10,719 bases of DNA from UBA1424 sp041669225 (GCA_041669225.1 JBAYBO010000035.1:1-10719), one strand, 5' to 3'; positions 1 to 7,631 are shown, counted from the first letter of the stretch. Notes: generated by a model not told the origin, from the sequence alone. Made by a program: numbers and translations.

Positions 1-594
1 CCCGGAAACGGATACAGTACTAGCTTGGTCTACTGGTTCAAATACGAACCTATCACCTGGCGAGTTCTTGACGTTATAAACGATGAAGCCTTCTTAATGG
101 CAGACCTCGTTCTTGATTCTCAAAATTATCATTATTCAGATGATGGTAGAACAGTTGGCGGTTCAACCGTCTATTCGAATAATTATGAACATTCTCATAT
201 TCGTTCATGGTTAAATGATAATTTCTATAACACAGCCTTTTCTTTAAATGAAAAAGAGCAAATTATCAACACAACAGTAGAAAATAGTACAATCTCCACT
301 GGTTATGATAGCAACGAATATGCATGTACTAATACAAGTGATAAAGTATTTCTACTAAGTTATGCGGAAGCCACAAGTACGGCTTACGAATTGAATATAA
401 ATTCCTCAAGAATGCTTCAACCAAGTGCATACGCTCAATCTCAAGGCGCTAACAGTTTCTGGTGGCTTCGTTCGCCGCATAACACCTACGATGGTGGCGC
501 GAAGTACGTGAACAATAATGGTGATATCCACGATAGCGGATATGTCATTATCACCTACTTCGGTATCGTCCCCGCTTTGTGGATTCTATTTTAA
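1..594 (+). CDS. DUF6273 domain protein, 5' end outside the window
   Basis: The reading frame is open from base 1, so the gene begins upstream; a TTG at 25 is the first in-window alternative start but is unlikely to be the real one, because the residues before it (PGNGYSTS) are in frame and the domain is already under way. The visible 197 residues match the DUF6273 pattern as I know it: YEPITWRVL near residues 15-23, a SHIRSWLND segment, an FLLS motif, WWLRSP, and a closing GIVPALWI. The domain is common in exported or cell-surface proteins of gut Firmicutes and Mollicutes relatives and has no established reaction. No membrane segment or sorting signal follows; the protein ends directly after the domain. 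The family call rests on remembered motifs and is fairly secure; the function is unknown. Confidence 0.8.
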   Translation, partial: PGNGYSTSLVYWFKYEPITWRVLDVINDEAFLMADLVLDSQNYHYSDDGRTVGGSTVYSNNYEHSHIRSWLNDNFYNTAFSLNEKEQIINTTVENSTISTGYDSNEYACTNTSDKVFLLSYAEATSTAYELNINSSRMLQPSAYAQSQGANSFWWLRSPHNTYDGGAKYVNNNGDIHDSGYVIITYFGIVPALWILF

Positions 595-896
595 GGAAAT
601 CATAATTTGCGCATCGAATCATAAATATTAAATAATGAGTGATGTAATAACGGATAGTTCAATAATATTCGGTCCAATCTATTAAAGTATCGTAAAGAAA
701 TATAACCCATCAAGATTTTTCAAATTTTTTCTACATATCGAACAATAAAGAACGACCGCATCAGGCGTATCTACTCACGGTTGACCGAAATTCATATTTC
801 TACCAAGATGGAATTCTCTCTCTTTTCTTATTGCAAAAGAGTAGGTTTATTAACATTTGCCCTTTTTATATAGTGGTGATGCAAGGAAATAGCTAA
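595..896. other. gene-free region upstream of the hemolysin III gene
   Basis: About 300 bases with no credible reading frame on either strand. I see no convincing terminator after the DUF6273 gene and no well-spaced promoter pair. The only structure is a 7-bp inverted repeat, CTCTTTT (820-826) and AAAAGAG (835-841) with an 8-base loop. It has no T-run, so it is not a standard terminator. TTGACC at 781-786 resembles a -35 box but no good -10 lies 16-18 bases further on. The promoter of the next gene presumably lies here but I cannot place it. Confidence 0.5.
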
Positions 897-1583
897 ATGA
901 CAGTCGCTGAAATTAAAGAGAACATTGAGCAACAAAAACTCCCCACTTATTCAAAAGGTGAAGAGCGTTTTCATTATATAAGTCATGCAGTCGGCATCGC
1001 GCTTGGTTTCATTTGTCTTGGTTCTTTTATTGCGCTTGCAATTTTATTTAACTATAACATCTGGGAAACGTTCTCATTAATCTTCTTTTCCGTTTCGATG
1101 ATCACTTTATATGCAACTTCAACTATTTATCATGCGATTTCACCCAAGAGCATTTGGAAAAAACTTTTCCGACTGCTTGACCATAACATTATTTATTTAT
1201 TAATTGCCGGTAGTTATGCCCCAATCTGCGCTTTTGCTTTCAAAGGAACGAATTATGGTTTGATCATCATGAGTGTTCAAATATTTGGTCTTTTGGCCGG
1301 AACAATTATGAATATGATAAGCCTAAGCGGAAAAGTCACATCAGTCGTTACTGTTATCTTATATGTAGTGATGGGTTGGTTTCTCTTCATTTTTTACCCC
1401 GCGATGAGCCTTATTCCTTTAACAATTATGCTCTTTCTTTTGTTTGGGGGTATTTCTTACACCGTTGGTGTTATCTTTTATGCCGTTGGCCATAAAATAA
1501 AGTGGATGCACGGCATCTTTCATCTTTTTGTTTTAGTTGGCACGATTTTACAACTCGTGGGCATTCTTCTCCTTATTATTTAG
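897..1583 (+). CDS. hemolysin III / PAQR family membrane protein
   Basis: A 228-residue protein with about seven hydrophobic segments, the usual size and shape of the bacterial HlyIII (YqfA/YplQ-like) branch of the PAQR superfamily. Family signatures are visible: SxxYH with H79 in the second helix, LDHNIIYLLIAGSYAP with D95-H96 at the third, and an HGIFH (HxxxH) pair, H205 and H209, in the last helix. In PAQR proteins these His residues bind a metal ion, and some members hydrolyse amide bonds; the bacterial substrate is not firmly known. The name hemolysin comes from one early member and does not show that this protein lyses cells. The start ATG is supported by AAGGA at 883-887, nine bases upstream. 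It stands alone, 116 bases before the next gene. Confidence 0.93.
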   Translation: MTVAEIKENIEQQKLPTYSKGEERFHYISHAVGIALGFICLGSFIALAILFNYNIWETFSLIFFSVSMITLYATSTIYHAISPKSIWKKLFRLLDHNIIYLLIAGSYAPICAFAFKGTNYGLIIMSVQIFGLLAGTIMNMISLSGKVTSVVTVILYVVMGWFLFIFYPAMSLIPLTIMLFLLFGGISYTVGVIFYAVGHKIKWMHGIFHLFVLVGTILQLVGILLLII

Positions 1584-1619
1584 AAATCAATAGTAACAAT
1601 GATTCCCTGATGGCTTTTC

Positions 1620-1681
1620 TTACCTTTTGCTTTTGCGTTGTCGTATTATGAATACGAAAATAAATGGGATTGTGCTAAAAT
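1620..1681 (+). promoter_or_regulatory. candidate promoter region for the UPF0104-GT4-recX-yhaM cluster, with inverted repeat
   Basis: Two weak options are visible. The first is TTACCT (1620-1625), 18 bases, then TATTAT (1644-1649). The second is an extended -10, TGC-TAAAAT (1673-1681), without a good -35; it would start transcription near 1688, only about a dozen bases before the ATG at 1700. A perfect 7-bp inverted repeat with a 3-base spacer (TCGTATT/AATACGA, 1641-1657) overlaps the first -10 and could be an operator. None of this is certain. Confidence 0.3.
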
Positions 1682-1699
1682 TACCAATGTTACCAACGT

Positions 1700-3157
1700 A
1701 TGGAAGAAATTAAACTCGGGTCTCCGATTCACGAAAAGAAAAAAGGCGGCAAACACCGGTATCTCATTTATCTTTTTCTTATTATTATCGTTACTACTTT
1801 AGCCATCTTTTTATCTTTAAAAGATAATTTTGCTGAAACCGCTCTTGCTTTACGCACGAGTGATTGGAAAATATTACTACTAATTATTGGTATGGTCATA
1901 TCTAGCTATTTTATTGATGGCTTAATTATTTTTGTTTTTGCGCGACTATATACGCGAAGATATAAATATCATCAAGGCCTGGCGACTTCGATGGTTGGCG
2001 CATTTTTTAGCGCTGTTACTCCTTCGGCTTCCGGAGGACAGATCATGCAAGTGTATACAATGCGCAAACAAGGTGTTGAACCATCAAATGGCGCTTCGAT
2101 CATGGTGATGGCTTTCATTCTTTATCAAATCGTCTTAGTTATTTTAGGAGCGGTAGCCGTTTCGATTAAATGGCCGCTTCTTTCGAGTATGGCAAATTTT
2201 AATATCGAACTTGGCAGTCTTTCAATAAAAGAGATTCCAGTTATAGTATTTACGATATTGGGGTTCGTTATTAACTTGTCTGTCATCTTGCTTTTGGTTT
2301 TGATGTCTTATTCACATAAATTTCATAACCTTATCATGCATTACGGAATTGGTTTACTTAGTAGGTTAAAAATCGTTAAAAACCCCGATCATTTAAGAGA
2401 ATCACTGCGAATTCAGGTTGAAAACTTCAAAATTGAACTTCGCCGTCTACAGTCAAATATTCCCGTTACAATCCTGATTATGTTTCTTTTTACTTTGTCG
2501 ATTGTTAGTAAATATTCGATTCCATGGCTTGCCGGTATTGCTTTAAACGCCTATAACGACACAGTTACTGGTGCACTTTCTTTTACTGGATTCTGGGATG
2601 GTGTTTTCTTATCAAGTTATCATCAGATGATTACCGGCCTCATTCCCTTGCCGGGATCGGCTGGTGTCAGTGAATATTTCTTTCTTATTATTTTTAATGG
2701 ATTTTATGATACGTATGCAAATACGATTGCCGCTCAAATCATATGGCGGACCGCAACTTTTCATCTCGTTATTTTATTCGCCGGCTTAGTTACGGCTTTC
2801 TACCGTTCTTCTCCGAAGGAACATCTCGAAAGAGCCGACCGTCAAACATTTATCGATTTGCAACTTCAAACTTATGAGGAAAGAAAACGCAGTGCCGATA
2901 CTTTGTACGAGACGGCTCGACTTTCGCGTAAAGAAGTGCAAAATAAGTTACGTAGTCTAAGCAAGATGTTAACTTCTGGAAAAAAGAGTGACGAAATTGA
3001 GGAAGCTCTAGGTGAGGAAGTGATGCTTCGTACGGAAAAACAAAAACCGACGAAAAATAAAGCGTCGCCCACTAAGAAAAAACCAACATCTAAGAAAAAG
3101 AAACCGCTCACCAAGAAGAAGAGTGATGAACCTTGGGACAGCATTGAAATTAAGTAA
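1700..3157 (+). CDS. UPF0104 (YbhN/MprF-flippase-like) integral membrane protein with lysine-rich tail
   Basis: A 485-residue polytopic membrane protein of the lysylphosphatidylglycerol-synthase transmembrane family (PF03706/UPF0104), related to the flippase half of MprF. The sequence shows a first helix at about 20-40, several further helices to about residue 368, and the two family motifs: PSASGGQ at 108-114 followed by MQVYTMRKQG, and PLPGSAGVSE at 316-325. There is no aminoacyl-transferase domain, so it is a stand-alone membrane half; lipid translocation is the usual inference. Its neighbour, a diacylglycerol glycosyltransferase 9 bases downstream, supports a lipid role. After the last helix comes a soluble tail of more than 100 residues: a charged, probably helical stretch (about 370-445), then a lysine-rich segment with repeated KKK (about 448-475), ending DSIEIK. 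No Shine-Dalgarno sequence precedes the ATG, but the residues just after it look like a normal cytoplasmic N-terminus. Confidence 0.88.
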   Translation: MEEIKLGSPIHEKKKGGKHRYLIYLFLIIIVTTLAIFLSLKDNFAETALALRTSDWKILLLIIGMVISSYFIDGLIIFVFARLYTRRYKYHQGLATSMVGAFFSAVTPSASGGQIMQVYTMRKQGVEPSNGASIMVMAFILYQIVLVILGAVAVSIKWPLLSSMANFNIELGSLSIKEIPVIVFTILGFVINLSVILLLVLMSYSHKFHNLIMHYGIGLLSRLKIVKNPDHLRESLRIQVENFKIELRRLQSNIPVTILIMFLFTLSIVSKYSIPWLAGIALNAYNDTVTGALSFTGFWDGVFLSSYHQMITGLIPLPGSAGVSEYFFLIIFNGFYDTYANTIAAQIIWRTATFHLVILFAGLVTAFYRSSPKEHLERADRQTFIDLQLQTYEERKRSADTLYETARLSRKEVQNKLRSLSKMLTSGKKSDEIEEALGEEVMLRTEKQKPTKNKASPTKKKPTSKKKKPLTKKKSDEPWDSIEIK

Positions 3158-3166
3158 TAAATAAAT

Positions 3167-4342
3167 ATGAATATAGCACTTTTTTCCGATACTTATCCCC
3201 CAGAAATAAACGGCGTTGCCACTTCAACTCGTTCGCTTTTTAATGCCTTGGTGACAAATAGTCACCAGGTCTTAGTCATCACGACTAATCCGACAAGCAA
3301 GGAAGTTACATATATTGATGGTATTTTGCGTATTCCTGGAGCAGAGTTAAAAAAACTATATGGTTACCGGATGTCATGGATTTATAACTCCAAAGCGATG
3401 AAAATCATTCGTGCCTTTCAACCTGATGTCGTTCACATTCAAACTGATGCTGGAATCGGAGCTTTTGGTCATATCGTCACCAGACTTTTAAAACTTCCAA
3501 AAGTATATACGTATCATACTATGTATGAAGATTATACCCATTATGCGACGAAAGGCTATTTTGACCGTTTCGCTAAAAGTGCGGTGAGAACCTTTACAAA
3601 AAGCATCATTTCCGGTGTTGACGAATTCATAATTCCTAGCGTCAAGACCAAAGATTATATGCGTTATATCGGTGTTGATACTTATATTAATGTTGTACCA
3701 ACGGGCACGGATTTTTCTAAGTTTTCAATGAAACACATCGATCAAACAAGACTAGATGCCTTGATGAAAAAATATCGACCTGATCCAAGTATTACAACTT
3801 TATTAGTCTTAGGACGCGTTGCTAAAGAGAAAAGCATCGATATTTGCTTGAAGTCTTATGCCGCTTTTTTGAAAACCAAACCGCGAAGAAAGACGCAGTT
3901 ACTCATTGTCGGGGGCGGTCCAGCCCTTGAAGAACTACGGATGCTGGCTGAAGAATTGGGCATTTCACAATCAACAACCTTTGTCGGAAGAGTCTCCCCT
4001 GATGATGTTCAGTATTTCTATCGTCTTGGTGATTACTTTTTGTGTGCTTCCCTAAGCGAGACTCAAGGCCTGACCTTTATGGAATCGATGGCCTCTGACC
4101 TATTGGTCATCACTCGCTATGATACTAACCTCATCGGTGTGATAAATGATGGCGAGACTGGCTTCTTTTATCAAGGCCCCGATGATTTTCCACAAGTGTT
4201 TGAAAAAGTATTAGCGCTTCCTAAAACAAAAGTTAAAGCGATTGTTAAGAAAGCTAAAGACGGGATCAAACCTTATTCAATCGAGACTTTTTATCAAAAT
4301 ATCATAAAGGTGTATCGGCGTGCGATTAGAAAAAAGTGGTAA
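3167..4342 (+). CDS. GT4 family glycosyltransferase, probable 1,2-diacylglycerol glucosyl/galactosyltransferase
   Basis: A 391-residue GT-B fold enzyme predicted to move a sugar from a nucleotide sugar onto diacylglycerol at the inner face of the membrane, giving the glycolipids typical of low-GC Gram-positives and acholeplasmas. The start MNIALFSDTYPPEINGVATS is the standard GT4 acceptor-side opening. VVHIQTD lies near residue 90. GRVAKEKS near 216 is the nucleotide-binding loop region. SETQGLTFMESMA contains the EX7E pair E288 and E296. The SETQGLT wording, rather than the common EGFGL, is typical of the alMGS/diacylglycerol glycosyltransferase group, which is why I favour a lipid acceptor over a polysaccharide. 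The gene begins 9 bases after the UPF0104 stop with only AT-rich sequence before the ATG. Translation may depend on coupling to the upstream gene. The exact sugar cannot be read from sequence. Confidence 0.87.
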   Translation: MNIALFSDTYPPEINGVATSTRSLFNALVTNSHQVLVITTNPTSKEVTYIDGILRIPGAELKKLYGYRMSWIYNSKAMKIIRAFQPDVVHIQTDAGIGAFGHIVTRLLKLPKVYTYHTMYEDYTHYATKGYFDRFAKSAVRTFTKSIISGVDEFIIPSVKTKDYMRYIGVDTYINVVPTGTDFSKFSMKHIDQTRLDALMKKYRPDPSITTLLVLGRVAKEKSIDICLKSYAAFLKTKPRRKTQLLIVGGGPALEELRMLAEELGISQSTTFVGRVSPDDVQYFYRLGDYFLCASLSETQGLTFMESMASDLLVITRYDTNLIGVINDGETGFFYQGPDDFPQVFEKVLALPKTKVKAIVKKAKDGIKPYSIETFYQNIIKVYRRAIRKKW

Positions 4343-5108
4343 TGAGATTTTAAAAATTAAAATTGGCAAAGCGAAAGTAACGCTTGTTTTGGGCAACGAA
4401 GAAATAAAAATAAGTCCAGATACATACACTGATTTCCGTCTTTATGCTGGTAAAATACTATCAAGCGATGAGTTACACCAAATCAAAAACCGCGATGAGA
4501 TTGATAAGTTGTTAAAAAGTGCGTTAGTGTCAGTTACCAAAGGTCATCCAACCAAGAAAGTCTTAATCACGAAGCTCGAAGCCAAAGGCGCGAATAAAAT
4601 CCAAATCGATAAAATTATCGATATCTTGACAAAAAGTGGTCTTATCGATGATAAGCAATTTGTAAATGACTATTTAGAATACGCGAAAAATAAGGGTTAT
4701 GGTCAAGAGCGAATTATTCAAGGATTATACGAAAAAGGCGTGCCTGGATATCTAATAAAAACCCTCGATTTCAAATATGAGGAGGAGCTTAAGCGTGCGA
4801 CGTTAATGCTTTCTAGTCTGGAAGCTAAATTTAAGCGCTATGATTATGTGCAACGAAGAAAGCGTATCTATGACTCGTTGATGAGGCTAGGTTATTCCTC
4901 AAGGATTGCGATAAAAGTCATGGAAAAAATTAAAAAGGGTGATGAAAAGATAGAAGCTGATGCCCTTATAAGAGATTACGCTTTGGCAAAGCGGATGAAT
5001 TTCGGGAATAACCGCCAGAAGACAATGAACTTTCTACTTTCAAAAGGCTATCGATATAAAGACATAATAAATATTATGGAGGAGGACAAAATCGATGAAA
5101 TGGATTAA
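4320..5108 (+). CDS. recX: regulatory protein RecX
   Basis: A 262-residue protein of the RecX family, close to the 264 residues of the Bacillus homologue. RecX binds RecA filaments and modulates recombination and strand exchange. The sequence has the family's all-helical triple-repeat character: a segment with GHPTKKVLITKLEAKG, then LIDDKQFVNDYLEYAKNKGYGQERIIQGLYEKGVP split over the second repeat (the strongest recognisable region), and later repeats ending SKGYRYKDIINIMEE. The N-terminal 60 residues form the beta-rich start seen in Firmicute RecX. The start is GTG at 4320, within the end of the glycosyltransferase gene (23-base overlap). AAAGG at 4306-4310 is suitably placed, and the ATG at 4342 is in another frame and stops at once. 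It is probably cotranscribed with its neighbours. Confidence 0.88.
   Translation: MRLEKSGNEILKIKIGKAKVTLVLGNEEIKISPDTYTDFRLYAGKILSSDELHQIKNRDEIDKLLKSALVSVTKGHPTKKVLITKLEAKGANKIQIDKIIDILTKSGLIDDKQFVNDYLEYAKNKGYGQERIIQGLYEKGVPGYLIKTLDFKYEEELKRATLMLSSLEAKFKRYDYVQRRKRIYDSLMRLGYSSRIAIKVMEKIKKGDEKIEADALIRDYALAKRMNFGNNRQKTMNFLLSKGYRYKDIINIMEEDKIDEMD
5078..5087 (+). promoter_or_regulatory. strong Shine-Dalgarno sequence of yhaM
   Basis: GGAGGAGGAC lies inside the end of recX, seven bases before the ATG at 5095. It is the strongest ribosome binding site in the window and fixes the yhaM start despite the 14-base overlap with recX. Confidence 0.9.
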
Positions 5109-6030
5109 AGAACTGCAAGAAGGCGATCTAATTCGTGGAGCACTTTTAGTCGTTAATGCCAATAAGGGAATTACGAATAACGGTTTAGCTTATATGAATA
5201 TCACCCTGCAAGACAAAACCGGAACAATTGAAGCGAAGAAATGGGACTTAAGTGAGGAAGATTCAAATATTATTAGCGTGGGAAACGTCATCTATCTTGA
5301 TGGCGATGTCCTCAACTATCGCGATAATCTCCAAGTGAAAATTCGCAGTGTCAATCAAGTAAATGAAGGTGAATTTGATATCACCCGCTTTACAATGTCT
5401 TCGCCCATTCCACTTGAAGAATTAGAAAAACGCCTCGATGTTTATGTTAATTCATTAAAGGATTCGGATGTCGTATTAATTACGAGAACATTAGTTAATA
5501 AATATTATAAAAGTTATGTTACCTACCCTGCCGCGGTCAGAAATCATCATGAGTTTGCTTCCGGTCTTCTCCATCACACGGTGCAAATGGCCGATCTCGG
5601 TGAAGCTATCGCCAAGTTATATCCAAGTGTTGACCGCGATATGTTAATTGCCGGCATCATTCTTCATGATCTTGGTAAAACTCTAGAACTTAGTGGACCG
5701 ATTATTCCTAAATATACTCTTGATGGGAAACTTCTCGGTCACATTTCAATTACGCACGCCGAAATTCAAAAAACCGTCGAACAATTAAAAATCGACAGCG
5801 AAGTGTCAACCCTTCTATCGCACATGGTACTCTCTCATCATGGTAAATTTGAATATGGTTCACCGGTTTTGCCATTGACTAGAGAAGCATATTTACTAAG
5901 CGTGATTGATGATCTTGATGCAAAAATGATGATTCTTGATAAAGCTTATGATCAGACGCCAGAAGGCGAGTTTTCAAGTCGTATTTATGCGATGGATGAT
6001 CGTTCCTTTTATAAGCCGAAGAAAAAATAA
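5095..6030 (+). CDS. yhaM: 3'-5' exoribonuclease YhaM (OB-fold plus HD domain)
   Basis: A 311-residue protein, matching the roughly 314 residues of Bacillus YhaM, a cytoplasmic 3'-5' exonuclease that trims RNA (and single-stranded DNA) with metal ions. Residues about 10-90 form an OB-fold nucleic-acid binding domain (LLVVNANKGITNNGLAYMNI, then TGTIEAKKW). Residues about 150-280 form an HD phosphohydrolase domain: LLHHT (H160, H161), the HD pair H191-D192 in ILHDLGK, H216 in GHISITH, HH at 248-249, and the closing DDLDAKM (272-278). All expected metal ligands seem present. It overlaps recX by 14 bases and ends 43 bases from the convergent diguanylate cyclase gene. I see no solid terminator in that gap. 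Confidence 0.95.
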   Translation: MKWIKELQEGDLIRGALLVVNANKGITNNGLAYMNITLQDKTGTIEAKKWDLSEEDSNIISVGNVIYLDGDVLNYRDNLQVKIRSVNQVNEGEFDITRFTMSSPIPLEELEKRLDVYVNSLKDSDVVLITRTLVNKYYKSYVTYPAAVRNHHEFASGLLHHTVQMADLGEAIAKLYPSVDRDMLIAGIILHDLGKTLELSGPIIPKYTLDGKLLGHISITHAEIQKTVEQLKIDSEVSTLLSHMVLSHHGKFEYGSPVLPLTREAYLLSVIDDLDAKMMILDKAYDQTPEGEFSSRIYAMDDRSFYKPKKK

Positions 6031-6073
6031 AAAATCCGCAAAAAGCGAATATTATTGAATTATTGTGTTCTTT

Positions 6074-7207
6074 TTAGATTGATTTTGTCGATTGTTTATC
6101 AATATACATACGGTCATCGATAATTTCTAAAAAGCGTGTTGGAGTTATGCCTTCTTCTTTACTGAATAAGGCTGAACCAATTCCAAAATCAATTGCATGA
6201 GCATGGCCCTCACGAGAGTTATATTCCTGACAAGCTTGGCGAATTCTATTTTTATATTCTTCAATCTCTTCCTCGCTATTTAAATCGATGATTAAAACAA
6301 ATTCATCACCGCCAAAACGAGCGAGATAATCTTGTTTTTTGGTCGTATCAATAAGCATGTTGGCAACATCGATTAAAACTTTATCACCAAAGGAATGACC
6401 ATACTTGTCATTAATGTTTTTAAAATTATTGATATCAAGCATGAAACCAGCAAACTTATCGCCATTGCGTAACCTTCTAATTTTTAATTCAACATACTTG
6501 ATTAAATTGCGCCGATTACATAAGCCCGTAAGGAAATCAGTTACCGCAAACTGATGTTGAATATCTAAAACGATAATGATAAATGAAGCTACGACACCCA
6601 TTAGGGAAATTGAATATCCGGCAAAAAAATATTGAATGATAATTGCGATAATGGGAATAAGACTGAAATTTAAGAATGTTAAAGGGTTGCGACGGCGGTG
6701 CATGGTATTCCAGTTCGAAAAGATAACGACTAATGAAACTAAAAAAGGAATAAGTAAAATAATAGTGTAAACAAAATATAGAGGCCCGAAGTGAAAATCA
6801 TGTTCGGCTATCGAATAATAAATGTTTGAATCTGGGAAAACAGATATAATGGCAATAATGCCATTAAGTACAAAAATAACCGAAGTGACTATGACAATAA
6901 TAAACCTTTTAATAACTATTTTTGTCACATAGCAGGTATACAAAAACCACAAAAAACCAAGGAGAGGAAGAAGAATTGTTCCTATCGTAATCATCACATC
7001 ACATAGCAGATCGTTATACAATCCGAGTGAATGATTTAGACGCATGATGGCGTCAACAATTAACAGCAGCCCAGCTAGAAGAAACATGTACTTAATTGTC
7101 CGATGAGCGAAATCGCCTTTTGTCAGTTGCCGGCGAATGAAGCAAAAAGCCGCGACGAGAATCGTGATTAGGAATATGTTGTTCAATACCGCTGTAAATG
7201 GTTCCAT
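6074..7207 (-). CDS. membrane-anchored diguanylate cyclase (GGDEF)
   Basis: A 377-residue enzyme predicted to make cyclic-di-GMP from two GTP. Residues 1-210 hold about seven hydrophobic segments (near 7-25, 38-56, 70-92, 100-123, 141-164, 178-197, 198-210). This is similar in layout to the 7TM sensor regions found on histidine kinases and GGDEF proteins, so it may sense a membrane or extracellular cue. The GGDEF domain runs from the usual DFLTGLCNRR start (214-223), through LDINNFKNINDKYGHSFGD (D248, N256, D257, H261), to GGDEF at 289-293. Catalytic residues look intact. The product-inhibition site, usually RxxD five residues before GGDEF, reads KKQD (280-283), so the arginine is replaced by lysine. 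No EAL or HD-GYP domain is attached. The ATG has only a weak purine run before it, and an in-frame stop shortly upstream rules out a longer form. The gene is divergent from a c-di-GMP riboswitch 350 bases away. Confidence 0.95.
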   Translation of the reverse strand: MEPFTAVLNNIFLITILVAAFCFIRRQLTKGDFAHRTIKYMFLLAGLLLIVDAIMRLNHSLGLYNDLLCDVMITIGTILLPLLGFLWFLYTCYVTKIVIKRFIIVIVTSVIFVLNGIIAIISVFPDSNIYYSIAEHDFHFGPLYFVYTIILLIPFLVSLVVIFSNWNTMHRRRNPLTFLNFSLIPIIAIIIQYFFAGYSISLMGVVASFIIIVLDIQHQFAVTDFLTGLCNRRNLIKYVELKIRRLRNGDKFAGFMLDINNFKNINDKYGHSFGDKVLIDVANMLIDTTKKQDYLARFGGDEFVLIIDLNSEEEIEEYKNRIRQACQEYNSREGHAHAIDFGIGSALFSKEEGITPTRFLEIIDDRMYIDKQSTKSI

Positions 7208-7516
7208 TTTTTTCTTGATGTAGCGCTAAGTCCTCTTACGGATTCATGCTGTATCCCCCGACCAAGAATGTATTTTTTTGAATTTTCATTAAGAAATGAA
7301 AGATACGTATATGTGGAGACATAATAGCATATATCAATAAATTGGTAGAATTATTTTTGCTCATCTAGGCATATATAATGTATATATGGTACAAATAATT
7401 TGATTACATCAATACTTTTCATTTTCCGCTACTATTTTTTTCTTTCTCTTCAGCAATGAATTTCCCTCGTTAGTATTGGTATTAGAAAAAAAGTTCTCAT
7501 GTAAGCGCATGAAATA
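7208..7516. other. divergent intergenic region between the cyclase and the riboswitch operon
   Basis: About 310 AT-rich bases with no credible gene. It holds three small inverted repeats: TTTCATT/AATGAAA with a 4-base loop (7284-7301); CATATATA/TATATATG with spacer ATG (7370-7388), which contains TATAAT at 7374-7379 on the plus strand without a good -35; and TCATG/CATGA (7497-7512) just upstream of the riboswitch promoter. Any could bind a regulator, but AT-rich sequence makes such repeats likely by chance. Confidence 0.5.
7321..7329 (-). promoter_or_regulatory. candidate extended -10 for the diguanylate cyclase gene
   Basis: On the minus strand this reads TGC-TATTAT, an extended -10 form (TGn plus a near-consensus hexamer). 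It would start transcription near 7314 and give a leader of about 107 bases. No good -35 box is present 16-18 bases upstream, so the call is tentative. Confidence 0.33.
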
Positions 7517-7545
7517 TTGACAGGAAATATATTTATCTATACTAT
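7517..7545 (+). promoter_or_regulatory. sigma-A-type promoter of the riboswitch operon
   Basis: A consensus -35 box TTGACA (7517-7522), a 17-base spacer, and a -10 box TACTAT (7540-7545). This is the best promoter in the window. Transcription would begin near 7551-7553, placing the aptamer at the very 5' end of the transcript, which is normal for an attenuation riboswitch. Confidence 0.85.
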
Positions 7546-7554
7546 GAAGTCTAG

Positions 7555-7631
7555 AAAAAGGCAAAACTAGAGCGATCTAGTGACGCAAAGCTATAGGGTC
7601 TTAATTAAAAAATTAAGGTAGCCAGTTACCT
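7555..7631 (+). ncRNA. cyclic-di-GMP class I riboswitch aptamer (GEMM-I)
   Basis: The conserved GEMM-I elements occur in order. GGCAAA (7560-7565) is the 5' side of the closing helix. Hairpin CTAGA-GCGA-TCTAG (7567-7580) carries a GNRA tetraloop. GACGCAAAGC (7582-7591) is the junction. Then come GCTA (7590-7593) pairing with TAGC (7619-7622), a CTTAATT/AATTAAG arm (7600-7617) with loop AAAA, and GTTACC (7625-7630) closing the helix. By alignment with the Vibrio cholerae Vc2 aptamer, the ligand-contact bases G20, A47 and C92 correspond to G7561, A7588 and C7629, all conserved. A G rather than A at position 20 points to c-di-GMP instead of the cGAMP-selective variant class. It lies just after a strong promoter and before a terminator, and controls the two genes from 7680. 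Confidence 0.94.

Noticed and set aside
820..841. CTCTTTT/AAAAGAG hairpin upstream of the hemolysin III gene
   Set aside because: It has no T-run and is A/T-rich apart from two G-C pairs; not a convincing terminator or riboswitch.
897..1583. Toxin (haemolysin) function for the HlyIII-family gene
   Set aside because: The family name is historical; the PAQR-type metal site and seven helices do not indicate a secreted or pore-forming toxin.
2872..3144. 90-residue reading frame on the minus strand
   Set aside because: It is antisense to the lysine-rich end of the UPF0104 gene; its Phe/Leu/Ser-rich translation is the mirror of AAA/AAG-rich codons.
6031..6056. Possible bidirectional terminator between yhaM and the cyclase gene (CGC/GCG around an A/T loop with a T-run on the minus strand)
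   Set aside because: The stem is only about three base pairs, too short to call.
7374..7379. TATAAT on the plus strand in the divergent region
   Set aside because: No acceptable -35 lies 16-18 bases upstream, and it sits within an AT-rich palindrome where such a match is expected by chance.
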